From: Coriaria nepalensis
Taxonomy: Eukaryota; Streptophyta; Magnoliopsida; Cucurbitales; Coriariaceae
DNA length: 64,000 bases
NCBI GenBank assembly: GCA_027186245.1
Contig: CP114488.1
Location: forward strand, 5,623,501-5,687,500
Reading direction: 5' to 3'
The position numbers and the translations under genes are program-made. The notes under the pieces are model-generated. The model was not told the origin of the DNA, made no database searches, and saw nothing but the letters and a program-made list of their open reading frames with translations. Of this stretch, positions 23,841 through 34,217 are shown in pieces. Within the stretch, counting starts at the first letter, position 1. Every line of letters begins with the position of its first letter.

Positions 23841-25627
23841 GCACTATTCATTCACACATCATACATACAAAGATAATAAATGTATATGCTTACACTAATT
23901 AGAAGTCTCACTTGTCCATTAGCACTCATAATTAATATAGACATCACATATATTATAATGTTTGGAAGACAAACTATAAAATAACTTTATGACCAACTCT
24001 TATCAAATGAATGATTTGAAACAAGCATGGTCTCATCAAGCAATATACATGTATATGTTATGCATGTACTATCTCGTAGTTTTTAAACATTGTATATCTG
24101 TGAAACATGATGCATATACATTTAACAACTTGAATCACATGCATGGACATGTTAAACAATTTAATTTTACCTTTAAAAAAAAACAATTTAATTTTCATAC
24201 ATTGTATTGTTTTATCTTTTAATGCATGAATTAATGCAGTGTTCATGTAAATCCAAACAGTTAATTATTTTATATTCGTGGTAATATAATCTAATTACGT
24301 TGATTAGGCATCTTTTAACTAATGAAAAGCACACCAAACAATTAAAATATTGTCATAACTCCTTAAGGAAAGTTTCCAAAAAAGTTAACTTTTCAAATTT
24401 AGAAAGTTTTCTTATTAGGAAAGTTTTCCAAAAGGAAAGTTTTCTTCTAAGATAAGAAAGTCTTCTAAAACCATAAAAGATTCACAATTTACAACTCTAT
24501 CCAACTTAGATTGATTATTTTAACAAAGTTTCATAATTTATATTATTTTCATAATAAGAATACAATTCTTTATTTTGGACACTTTACAAAATTAGACAAC
24601 TAAAATTTCCTAATTTGGGACTCCTTCTAAAATAGGTTAATTACCTACACGAAATTTTTTTTCTAATTTAGAATACTTATAAAATAGGTTAGTTACCATA
24701 AACACTTTTAGATAGCTAATTAATGAAATCAATTTTCTTTTTTAATATGATCACAGAAATTTTATATAAATAATGTTTTATTCTTAATTCTACTAATAAC
24801 ATTAAATCTTACCAAAAATAATTTTTAATGGAGGGAAGCAATTATAATATTTGACATGCTTAGAAAATTTCCATATAAACACTTTATATGAATTTTACCA
24901 ATCACATCAAAACTTAGTGTAAACAATTTATGGTAATTAATTGATTCCATAAAATTGATTTTCTATTATAATATGTCAATAAAATTCAATATAAACAAGT
25001 TATATTAGTTACTTTACTTACCATATTAATAGCTATCTAATTAGTAATTTCCTTAATCAAAATTGAATTTCAATTATTAAATTTAAAACTAGATTTTTAT
25101 TTTTTTATTTCAACAACCCTAGAACCCTAGGATCCAATGCATAGCTGCAGCATCGCCGTTCCTTGCGCTGCATGTCACCGCCGCCTCGGGTGTTTGGTGA
25201 CTGATTTATTTGTTGTGTTTTATGGACAATTGTCTTATCTACTAGTCTAAAAAAGTCAAAATGATCCAACAGTTGGAACTTAAGAATGTTGTACCACTAT
25301 GCATCAGGAATCTGCCTAAGCGTTGTAGCAGCGATGGCGTTGCCCATTGCTGATGCCTCCAATGTCCCATCGACGATCCATTTTGTGAGTTTTATTGCCA
25401 TTGTTTTATCTACCCGCTTCAAGAATTATAAAACGATCCAACGGTTGAAACTTAAGATATTTCAAATTTCCAAATTTTGTGCAATGAGTCAAACTCCTTG
25501 GACAACAGCCTTAAAATGGTTCATCGCCACAAACGACACCCTTTCACCGATTCAATCACCCAAACAATTTTAGTTTTTCTTCATTTAGTTTTTAAGCACA
25601 AAAAACATTCATGAATCACCAGAGAAC
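23841..25627. other. AT-rich stretch without genes
   Basis: If the primer-site-like motif at 25628 is real, this is a long decayed leader of the minus-strand copia element. 25110-25560 is more GC-rich and has one open frame (25286-25573) without family resemblance. Confidence 0.4.
24169..24180 (+). mobile_element. 12-bp LINE-tail-like nano-insertion with 15-bp direct repeats
   Basis: The sequence 'accttt' plus an A-run is flanked by perfect copies of aaacaatttaatttt at 24154-24168 and 24181-24195. The insert resembles the LINE terminus 'acctttc'+A(n) but lacks the C. Slippage duplication is a possible alternative. Confidence 0.5.
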
Positions 25628-25640
25628 GGCTTTGATATCA
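25628..25640 (-). promoter_or_regulatory. tRNA-iMet-like primer-binding site
   Basis: The minus strand reads tgatatcaaagcc, two mismatches from the plant copia PBS tggtatcagagcc. The preceding bases end in 'aaca', as expected for an LTR 3' end plus a one-base spacer. It would prime minus-strand synthesis of the copia element lying towards 21985. Confidence 0.5.
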
Positions 25641-25641
25641 T

Positions 25642-26700
25642 TGTTAGTTTACTAGTAATCCATAAATCGAAGTGGTAATTTAAAATTTTTGGAATCTAAT
25701 TTGAAACATGGATTAAACTTATTGACATACATGAAGATCGATCATAGAAATGTATATCCAATATATATTTAATGAAAAACACAAAAAAGTTTCAAGAAAC
25801 TAAAGGAATAAGATCTAGGAAAAATTATTGATCTTAAGATAACCTTTCTAAAAGCTACTAAACTTTTTCATATGCATCTTGAACTAATTGTAGTCCTAAA
25901 AGCTTTCTTTCACCCACTTTAAACCAGCAAATGGGAGATCTACACCTGCATCTATATAAAGCCTCAAAAGGAGTTATTAAAGATGAATTGTTATATCTTT
26001 AATGAATACAGACAGTGAATTTACTGAAACTCTTTTCATACTATACTACCTTGCACAGATTTCATTGTTCCATAAAGTGTACAACTCTTAGGACTAATTT
26101 GTAAATACAAAAGTGATAGATTCCATCTTGATCACTTACAACATTCATGGACAATATTTTACACCCAACATTTAATTATGTTTCCCCTTGACTAGGGTTT
26201 ATTGGAAGGATGTCAAAGTATAAAACTCAGCATATTAGATACCATAGTGATCTCAGGTTTAAAGACTACATATAATACTTACTAAATAATTATCAATAAC
26301 AATTACTATTTGTTACCATTGAAAATTATCTAAGTGTCACGTTTGATACCTTTAGTTTCTACTAACAACCCACATACTTATCCTAATATTTCACTTACAT
26401 CAATGGTCATGAAAACAACCATGCTAAACATTTTAGTAGATAACCACCTATGTGATAGTCTATCCAGATTATCAATGTCCCTTTTAATAATCATATGACT
26501 ATGAACAATTCGTATCTTAAGTTTTAAGCAACTTATATCTCAACTAATATGATCTCTATCATAGTCTCATGCATATAACCTAAAAAACTAAACTTAATTC
26601 CAACATAATTAATAAATATAATAAATTGATGAATGCCTTTACTATATTATTAAGAAAACAAGAATATCGTTAATATTTACAAATAAGATTTTATTTCACA
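25642..26700 (-). mobile_element. Putative copia LTR region with embedded gypsy piece
   Basis: By position this is the sequence upstream of the primer-site-like motif, hence a candidate 5' LTR. Its distal end was not found and no second LTR copy was matched. It contains the gypsy integrase duplicate at 25837-25978. Confidence 0.35.
25837..25978 (-). repeat. 142-bp duplicate of gypsy integrase segment
   Basis: This matches 29022-29164 with only about six differences in the same orientation. The homology starts at 'agataacctttct' and ends at 'ggagt.att', with unrelated flanks on both sides. Confidence 0.85.
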
Positions 26701-26728
26701 AAATGTATACCCATTGACTCTAACCCGA

Positions 26729-27390
26729 TTAGTTTAATGAGCATACACTTTCAATATCCTTCGTTTGTTTGTTCTTAGTCTTTCCATCATCCTTTTTTGC
26801 TTTTAAAAACCTTTTCTTGCCTTGTCTTTCCAAGAGCAACGTATATTTTTCTTTCTTGATGGATTTTTCAGTTGTTTGTAGGATATTTTCTAAATCATGT
26901 AGCTTGGCTTCCATTTTATTCATATGGTAGTTGAGCACAAAAAAAGTGAATGAATCATGAAGTGATTACAATACTAAGTTGTGTTGATTAACTTTGAGTC
27001 TAACACTAAGCTTAGACCTTCTAGCCATTTAATGTAAGCAATCATTTTTAGCCTATGGTCAATAACACAGATGCCCTCAATCATTTTCATGCGAAATAAT
27101 GCCACGGATAATCTCATAGGTTTTGTTGTGTCTTAACCATAATGTTATCGATAATCTCAATAGCATGAAGTTTTTTATAGTACTTTTAGAGCTCGTTATT
27201 CATCTATGCAAGTGTAATGCATTGCCCATCGTTATCTCGATCAAGCCACTTATTCCATGCATTCAAGATTTCGGTATCTGATCCCTCGAGTAGGACTTCT
27301 ATCACAGGTTGATTCAAAACATCAGACAAATATTCATATCTGAGAACAATTATCAAATTTCTAACCTAGTTTCTAAATTTGGAACCAACC
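26729..27390 (-). pseudogene. Ty1/copia gag relic (copy 2)
   Basis: Gag is the particle protein of copia elements. On the minus strand the order is 'NLIIVLRYEYL' (27350), 'LNAWNKWLDRDN' (27250), 'MNNELKKYY' after a stop (27190), 'RMKMIEGI' (27080) and 'RLKMIAYIKWLEGLSLVL'. It ends with the intact 69-codon piece 26729-26938 (NYHMNKMEAKLHDLENILQT, lysine-rich end), a coiled-coil-like segment just before where a CCHC knuckle would follow. No knuckle or pol follows, so the element is truncated. Several stops break it. Confidence 0.72.
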
Positions 27391-27419
27391 AACATATTTT
27401 GCTCAAGTATCAATTTCAG

Positions 27420-27840
27420 CTTATCAAGAATTGTAAAATACAAAACACCTAAAAATAATAATATAACACAACAAGAAAATATTCACAAAATATTAGCTAA
27501 CAAAAATTTTAAGACTTATAAAACTAAACGGTTTTTCCCAATATTTTTTAAGAAATTATATTTACTTTTTGAATACAAAATAAGAAAATTTTAATTTTCT
27601 TAATCAAAAAATGATGCAATCATCGAATATTATAATCCCACATGTTCGTAGCTAATTATAATAAGCATAAAAGATAGAAAACACCTTTACAATTACATCT
27701 TATGTAAGTCTTTTATCTTACCTCTATGAAAACATAATCACATGTGTCCATGACCAACTATGTTAAGCTTAGCATAAACATTCTTGTGAAACATTATGTA
27801 TTAAACTAGCTCGCACATGTGTCCATTGATATCATATTTT
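27420..27840 (-). repeat. Copia leader-like dispersed repeat (copy 2)
   Basis: Direct-orientation counterpart of 23420-23840, again immediately upstream (minus strand) of a copia gag. Confidence 0.6.
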
Positions 27841-27849
27841 TAATGAATA

Positions 27850-28452
27850 TATATCATGATAAAGTCATATGTCATAAGTTATGCAATTGAAGCCATGATG
27901 AAGATCGTGCTTATTGAGACTTAAGTAGCTTAAAGCTTAAGAGATGAGTTGTTCATTGTCTGAGGATCATTTAGTATCGACATTGATGGTCCCGTCAAAT
28001 GATCATATAGTTCCATAGCTAAATTATTTAAGATGGTTGTTCTTGTTCTTGTGGCCATTGATGTTAGTAGAACATCATGATGATTATGTAGGTTCTTAGT
28101 GGATACTAATTTCATTGAATGTGACACTTAAATAGTTCTCAATGGTGAAAAAAACTAACTATTAATAAGAATTATCTAGTTACTATATTACATGTGATCA
28201 TTAGACCTTAGATCACCATGGTATCATATGTACCGAGGTTTATACTTAGACATCATTCCTATAGACCCTAGATAAGGGTTAAACAGGGATGAAATGTTGG
28301 GTATAAGATGTTGTACATGAAGGTTATGAGTAATTATGTGATCCCATATTCATGTTTTTGGCATAAGAAATTAATCTTTAAGTCACTAGACAGGATACAT
28401 AGCCGGAGATATCTAGAGACATATGAATGGGAAATATTGAATGGGCATCACA
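27850..28452 (-). mobile_element. Putative 3' LTR of the gypsy element
   Basis: It begins on the minus strand with TGTGATGCCC directly after the purine tract and gypsy pol end. The distal border is not defined, and the short frame at 27930-28127 is without resemblance. Confidence 0.45.
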
Positions 28453-28456
28453 TTCT

Positions 28457-28483
28457 CCCCCCCCCCCCCCCCCCCACCCCCCC
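28457..28483 (-). promoter_or_regulatory. Expanded polypurine tract of gypsy element
   Basis: The plus strand reads 19 C, one A, then 7 C. On the minus strand this is a G-run followed by 'gagaa' and the LTR start. The polypurine tract primes plus-strand synthesis. It lies just after the pol C-terminus, where the family normally has a run of about seven G. Confidence 0.75.
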
Positions 28484-28559
28484 TAAGAAATTTGGTCCCC
28501 AAATTTCAGACACTAGCTTGAACTATATCATATGAACATATGCAATAGAAATGATATGC

Positions 28560-28970
28560 ATGGACTAACTAGCTCTAACCATTTTGATTGAATAGATGAG
28601 GTTATTTCTCGCACATTACATGTTCTCCTTCCCATGTTGCTTCCTCATCCCTATTTTGAAGGCGCTTTACTTGACGATCAATGGTCATTTGTTGTTTCTC
28701 ATTTGACATATCTTTCTTAAGTTGAATTGAATCAGGTTACAACACATGGGATAGATCTGGTAGGTATCTCCAAAGCATTGACACATGAAAAAATGAGTAT
28801 ACCTTTGCAAGGGCTGGTGGCAGGGCTAATCGATAAGCCATTGCCCCAATCTTCTCTAATATTTCAAAGGGCCCTATATACCTTAAACTTAATTTTCCTT
28901 TCTTACCAAATCTCATATTGCCCTTTGTTTGAGAAACTCGAAGAAATACATGATCACTAACCTGAAATTA
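28560..28970 (-). pseudogene. Gypsy integrase C-terminus and chromodomain relic
   Basis: On the minus strand the DNA reads GPFEILEKIGAMAYRLALPP (the GPF/Y module) near 28830-28880, 'FHVSMLWRYLPDLSHVL' near 28745, then IDRQVKRLQNR and EEATWE near 28630-28690. The latter is the chromodomain core that directs integration towards methylated-histone chromatin in this clade. Frameshifts are present between modules. Confidence 0.75.
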
Positions 28971-28989
28971 TAGGTCTCGTCATCGATTA

Positions 28990-29890
28990 TCTACATATAA
29001 CTTTTGTCGACTTTATGTAATAGATAACCTTTCTGAAAGCTACTAAACTTTTTCATATGCATCTTGAACTAATTGTAGTCCTAAAAGCTTTCTTTCACCC
29101 ACTTTAAACCAGCAAATGGGAGATGTAGACCTGCGTCTATATAAAGCCTCAAAAGGAGTCATTTTAATGATAGCCTGATAACTATTGTTATATGTGAATT
29201 CCGCTAGTTGTAAATTACAACTCCATTTCGGTCCTATATCCATCACATAAGCACATAGCATATCCTCTAATGTCTAAATAGTCCTTTCAGATTGACCATT
29301 AGATTATGGGTAGAAAGATGTTGTCATATCTAACTTTGTACTAAAGGCCTCATTAAAATTTCTCTAAAACTTGAAGTGAGTTGAGTCTCTTGATCTGAAA
29401 CAATCGAAACTAGAACACCATGAAGAGATACTATGCGATCAATATAATTTGTGCCAATTGTGCCACATTATAAGTAGTCCTTACGGGAAGAAAATGAGCT
29501 GATTTTGTTAATCGATCTATAATCATCCAAAGAGAGTCATAACTCTTACTTGTTGGTGGTAAACCCATAACAAAATCCATTGTTATATTCTCCCACATCT
29601 ACTCAGGTACTGGAAGAGGTTGAAGAGTTCCTGCTAGTCTTTGATGTTCGGCGTGCACCTGTTGGCATGCAAGACATCTAGAAACATAATCTAGTACATC
29701 CTTCTTCATACCTTCCCACTAGTATAATTCACGAAGATCACGATACATCTTAGTGGATCTATGGTGACTTGTATACACTATACGATGCCCTTCCTCTAAG
29801 ATTTCACGTCTTCACTTGTCGATATCTTGTACATATAAATGGGTTCAAAATTGGAGGACTCCATTATCCTTAATAGTAAAATCTACATGA
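28990..29890 (-). pseudogene. Gypsy integrase core relic
   Basis: The open piece 29043-29261 (LQLAEFTYNNSYQA, FEALYRRR, CWFKVGERK) is the end of the integrase core. Upstream DNA to about 29760 matches in broken frames, for example the 'LIDRLTKSAHFLP'-type stretch near 29500 and the HHCC zinc-finger area near 29640-29740 (DVLDYVSRCLACQQ-like). Integrase inserts the cDNA; stops and frameshifts make this copy dead. Confidence 0.75.
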
Positions 29891-29897
29891 TGCCCCT

Positions 29898-30470
29898 TTA
29901 GAACCTCATCTCGAATCTTGCATAAACGAGAATCTCTTTATTGTGCAATTTGATTTGATCCAACAGAATTGGTCTAACCTCCACATTGGCTAATAAAACC
30001 CCTAAGTCATTAGTTTCAATTTGAATGCCTTCATCTACCAACCTATGCAATTCAGATGTCAGAGATCTCTTCCCTACTGCAATGTGAGATAAACTTCCTG
30101 ATGACTTCCTACTAGGAGCATTTGCCAATACATTAGCATTTCCCGGATGAATAAAATCATGGAATCATAGTCTTTCAGCAACTCCATCCAACAACGTTGC
30201 TTTGAATTCACATCTCTCTGAGTGAATATATACTTCAAGCCCTTATGATCTATGTAAATTTCATAACTCTCACCAACCAAGTAATGCCAGCTTATTTTTA
30301 GAACAAACACTGCTACTGCCATTTCTAAATCATGAGTAGGATAATTCTGCTTATGTCTCTTCAATTTCCTAGAGACGTAGGCAATAACTCTAGCATTCTA
30401 CATTAACACACAACCTAGTTTTATCCATGAAGCATCACAATAGACTGCAAAACCACCTACTCCAGTCGAC
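29898..30470 (-). pseudogene. Gypsy RNase H and linker relic
   Basis: 30074-30364 encodes [34 protein letters not shown] and [11 protein letters not shown], the RNase H core with the family TDHK box altered to IDHK. A frame break follows, and 29898-30128 continues with [20 protein letters not shown], matching the usual ADALSRK...SL linker to integrase. Confidence 0.82.
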
Positions 30471-30511
30471 AAAGCAAGAACTAGCACAAATGTAAGATGA
30501 TCATCCAACTT

Positions 30512-31098
30512 CTAGAACTTAACATTATTCTCTGTGAGATGAGTCAAAGGTGTTGTTATATAAGAAAAGTTATCAATAAAATGTCTATATCTAGCCCAAT
30601 CGAGGAAACTATGAATTTCAGTTACCGATGTGGATCTAGGCCACTGTCTAAGAGCTTTAACTTTCTGAGAATCTACACTTAATCCATCTTTAGAGATCAC
30701 GTGACCAAGGAATGTGACACTACTAAGCCAAAACTCACATTTGGAGAACTTTGCAAATAACTTATGTTCTTTTAGCTTCTGGAGGACCGCTCTCAAGTTT
30801 GCTTCATGCTCATGTTCATTATGTGAACATACCAGGATATCATCGATAAAAACAGTGACAAAGTGATCCAAGAAGGGCATTAAAATCCTATTCATCAGAT
30901 CCATGAATGCAGTTGGGGCGTTCATAATCCCAAAAGACATAACTAAGAACTCATAATATCCATAACGAGTACGGAAGGCAGTCTTAGGTACATCCTCCTT
31001 CCTTATTTTCAGTTGGTGATAACCCAATCTTTGATCAATTTTTGAAAAATAGCAAGCACCCTGAAATTGATCAAATAGATCATCAATACATGGTAGTT
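30512..31098 (-). pseudogene. Gypsy reverse transcriptase, C-terminal half
   Basis: The 171-codon piece 30512-31027 contains [37 protein letters not shown], the catalytic [10 protein letters not shown] box (intact Asp-Asp) and [13 protein letters not shown] to 31098 continues the frame ([18 protein letters not shown]). The N-terminal RT motifs are missing. This is the best preserved part of the element. Confidence 0.88.
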
Positions 31099-31549
31099 GA
31101 TAATTATTTCAGATTGTCATTTTATTCATCAATACACATCTTCACGGTAGTTTAAAATGTTAGAATGTATGGAACATATCTAACTCAAGATTTTCCACTC
31201 AACATAAAGCTAGGATTTACAATCCATATATTCAACCTATATAGGTCAGCAACTATATACGAATTTATGCTAAACACATAAGCTAAAGTAAGGATCCTTG
31301 CATATACAATACTTCATATCTAATTGTATTTTACATCATTTAACCAAATATACAGTAGAGCGTCTATGTTCACACTCAAAATAACAAGTCCACTAGAAAA
31401 TATTTACCCAAGGATCGACTAGGCAACCATCGTGTAATCCCCTTGAAGGACAGTATCCTCTCTAATATGAAAATATTTACAAAAAAGAAAGGGACAAGTA
31501 TAAAACTCAGTAAGAGATAACTACAATATATTAAGGGTGTAAAATAAGA
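31099..31549. other. No recognisable gene
   Basis: Homology to gypsy RT stops at about 31098; what follows is unassigned AT-rich DNA. Confidence 0.5.
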
Positions 31550-32085
31550 CACTCTCATAAAACAGTATAGATTCGCATGAGTTCTGTAAAATCACTAAAT
31601 AAGGGTAGGATTCAAGAGTATAGATCATTTGTAACTATAATCTTAAGCAATATACCTTGAAAATACTTATACTTATTCTCATAACCGTAAACATCATCAA
31701 ACTATCAGCAAATCTATTTAGATCATATACTCAATAAGGGTAGGATTTAAGAGGTAGCCCCCATAGCACTTTGCTCCCGCTAGTCATCCAAGAGGTGGCT
31801 CCTACGGTACTTTGCTCCCCGTAGGGATTCAAAAGGTGTCCTCCATAACACTTTGCTCCTGCTAGGGATTCTAGAGGTGGTCCCATGGCACTTTGCTCCC
31901 ATTAGGGATTCAAGAGGTGCCATGTTGCTCCCGTTAGGGATTCAAGAGGTCGCCTCATGGCACTTTACTCCCACTAGGGATTCAAGATGTGGCTCCCATC
32001 ATACTTTGCTCCTATCAAAATACTTTCACAAGAAGTTAAATATCATGGACCATTACAGTAATGTCTCACCACTATTAAATGTATA
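31550..32085 (-). mobile_element. LTR-like dispersed repeat fragment
   Basis: It matches about 7980-8475 in the same orientation, including the 41-bp minisatellite at 31740-32015 (about seven units) and the flank 'accattacagtaa'. It ends abruptly at the gypsy integrase relic beginning at 32095. Confidence 0.65.
31740..32015 (-). repeat. 41-bp minisatellite (about seven copies)
   Basis: Units such as 'gcactttgctcccactaggg' plus 'attcaagaggtgg'. It contains shortened units near 31915. Confidence 0.8.
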
Positions 32086-32094
32086 GAGATCTTA

Positions 32095-33055
32095 AAAAAT
32101 GTCTTTGGTGGCCGATAATGAAAAAGGATGGGCTAATTTTTGTAAACAAGTGTTTCACTTGTCCAATAATCAAAGCTGAGCACTAGAGATCTATGCACAA
32201 GATACCTGTAGAAGAGCTACAACCAATTGAAATACCCAACTGGAAATACGAACAAAAAGACATAGATTTTGTAGTTGGATTACCAAGAATTACAAAAATA
32301 TATGATTCGATTTGGGTAGTGATCGATCGACTCACAAAATCGGCCTATTTCTTACCTGTGAAGGTGATCTATTCCATAGAGTAACCTGCAGAAGTTTGCA
32401 TTAAAGAGATAGTGAGGTTGCGTGGAGTACCAATCTCTATCATTTCATATCGAGACTCAAGATTTACCATAACATTCTGGAGAGCTTGTAAATAGGGTAA
32501 TGGGGACAAGGTTAAACTTTTTTATAGCTTTTCATCCTCAATCAGATAGTCGATAGAAAGAACCATTTAAACCATAGTGGATAGTTATGAGCATGTGTGA
32601 TAAAGCTTTAAAGCTCATGGAGTATATTCTTGCCACTAGTAGACTTCTCCTATAACAACAACTATCAAGCTAAAATAGGTGTGGCCCCAAATAAAGATCT
32701 TTATGGAAGAATGTGTAAATCTTAAATTCAATGGCATGAAGCTATAGAGATGAGGCAACTGATCCAGACATTATCTCTACCACAAGAAAAACAATTGAAA
32801 AGATTCATCAAAGGATAAAAACAGCATAAAGTCATCAGAAAAGTTATGCAGATCGGAGAAGATGACCACTTAAGTTTCAAGCAGGTGATCTAGTCTTTCT
32901 AAAAGTGAGCCCAATGAATGGGTAATGTGATTTAGGAATAAGGGAAAGTTAAGTCCTCGTTACATTGGACCTTTCGAGATCCTTGAGAAGATAGGTAAAG
33001 TGGCATACCAATTAACACTACCGCAAATTTTATCAGATATTGTAGGAGTATGATA
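32095..33055 (+). pseudogene. Ty3/gypsy integrase relic, plus strand
   Basis: The open piece 32193-32384 reads LQPIEIPNWKYEQKDIDFVVGLP and SIWVVIDRLTKSAYFLPVK, the first half of the chromovirus integrase core. It is followed, with stops, by 'IVRLRGVPISIISYRDSRF' (SDRD altered to SYRD). Near 32850-33000 come 'KSYADRRR', 'FLKVSPM' and a degraded GPFEIL module. It faces the opposite way to the gypsy pol at 28455-31098 and is a separate insertion. Confidence 0.82.
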
Positions 33056-33059
33056 GAGG

Positions 33060-33300
33060 TCTTGTATGCCAATAGGTGAAAGCCAAACATTAAAGGCCAA
33101 CAATGTGAGATGCCGGTTAAGTTTTGACATAAAGAAAGTGAGACGTCGGTTAGTTATGAGAGATGTCAGTTGTCAAGGTGAGATGCCGGTTTAGAAATGT
33201 GAGATACCAATTTGTTTTGGCATACAAGGATCAGAGATGTCAGCAAGTTTTGGCATAAGGAACTTACTCTCTAAGTTAATTGGCTAAGGATAATAATAGT
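33060..33300. repeat. Short dispersed 'gtgagatgccggtt' repeats
   Basis: Variants of gagatgccggtt / gagacgtcggtt / gagatgtcagtt occur about six times with irregular spacing just after the integrase relic. Confidence 0.6.
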
Positions 33301-33364
33301 ATATTAAAAACTATACAGTTATCAGTATAATAAATATTATATTATAATAGCACAGTACAATTAA

Positions 33365-34205
33365 TATCATAAGGGGGCATGGGCTTCCCTAGCTCATCCC
33401 TAGCTCACCCTCTTCCTGTCAAATTGGGAAGATAAGTTAAAAGGATAAATATTTGATGTTGGCCTTCCAGTCATCACCTATAGTGAGATCAAACGTGACT
33501 TCTATCAGTTACTAAGTGAGATCAAACATGACTATTATCAGTTATTAAGTAGGAAAGACTGTTTCTTCTTAGTTCTAATATCGTAAGAGTTATGGAGTTC
33601 CTGACCATTTGTTAGTTTCGAAGGAAAAATTGAGTGAAGTTCAGAATTCCTTTTTTCTTCCATAATCTCGGATCATAGAAAGCGAAAGCGCTCATTATGA
33701 TACAAAGGACAGTACCAGCTGAAAGATACCGCTGGTAAAAACATATTCTTTTTTTTTTTTTGCTGGAAATCTTTAATTCTTATGTTAGATTGAAGGCAAG
33801 ATGTACAAGATATAAGATGAAATCAAGGTTTAGGCATCTTACAAGGTTAGCAAAGTCAGAATGGGTTGAGGTTTAGATGTAGGGTCGATGTTTGTAACAT
33901 GCAAAGGATCGACACCTTTAAGTGGAAAATGGTCGACGAGTCGATGCCTTAAAGAGTACTCAATTTGAAGGTGCCCTTGACCTGTGTGTATTGAGTTGAA
34001 GGGTCGAGGGTTGATGGCCCAATGCCTCGACCTACTCGATGTGCTTTAAACCTAAGAATAAGTCTACTGGGCTGAAGGGTCGATGGTCTATGGCTCGACG
34101 CCTCGATTTCACTCGATGCCTTAAATATACAAAACACTACCTAGGGTCAACGGGATCGACGGGGGTTGACGGTCTACAATGGGTCGTAGTCTACCGTAAC
34201 AGTAA
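33365..34205 (+). mobile_element. LTR-like dispersed repeat fragment
   Basis: The start ('gggcttccctagctcatccc') is the inverted equivalent of 9680-9790, and the TCGAC-rich end (33880-34190) is equivalent to 648-935. It lies downstream of a plus-strand gypsy integrase, in the position of a 3' LTR. A LINE poly(A) tail abuts its right end. Confidence 0.55.
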
Positions 34206-34217
34206 TAAAGACCTTAA

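Larger units (their letters stand above)
28455..31098 (-). mobile_element. Ty3/gypsy chromovirus (Tekay/Del-like) pol remnant
   Basis: The minus strand shows RT, RNase H, integrase, chromodomain and polypurine tract in canonical chromovirus order over 2.6 kb. The gag, protease and N-terminal half of RT are absent, with a sharp loss of homology near 31098. Lineage assignment rests on the 'EFTYNNSYQA', 'FEALYRRR' and 'CWFKVGERKLLG' integrase signature and the chromodomain tail. Confidence 0.85.

Noticed and set aside
25286..25573. 95-codon ORF as a host gene
   Set aside because: It lies in the putative copia leader, has no recognisable domain and no splice or regulatory context.
28308..28535. 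75-codon ORF with a poly-Pro run
   Set aside because: The proline run is the C-rich polypurine tract of the minus-strand gypsy element read on the wrong strand.
33745..33762. T-run as another LINE tail insertion
   Set aside because: It lacks the 'gaaaggt' terminus and no flanking direct repeat was found.
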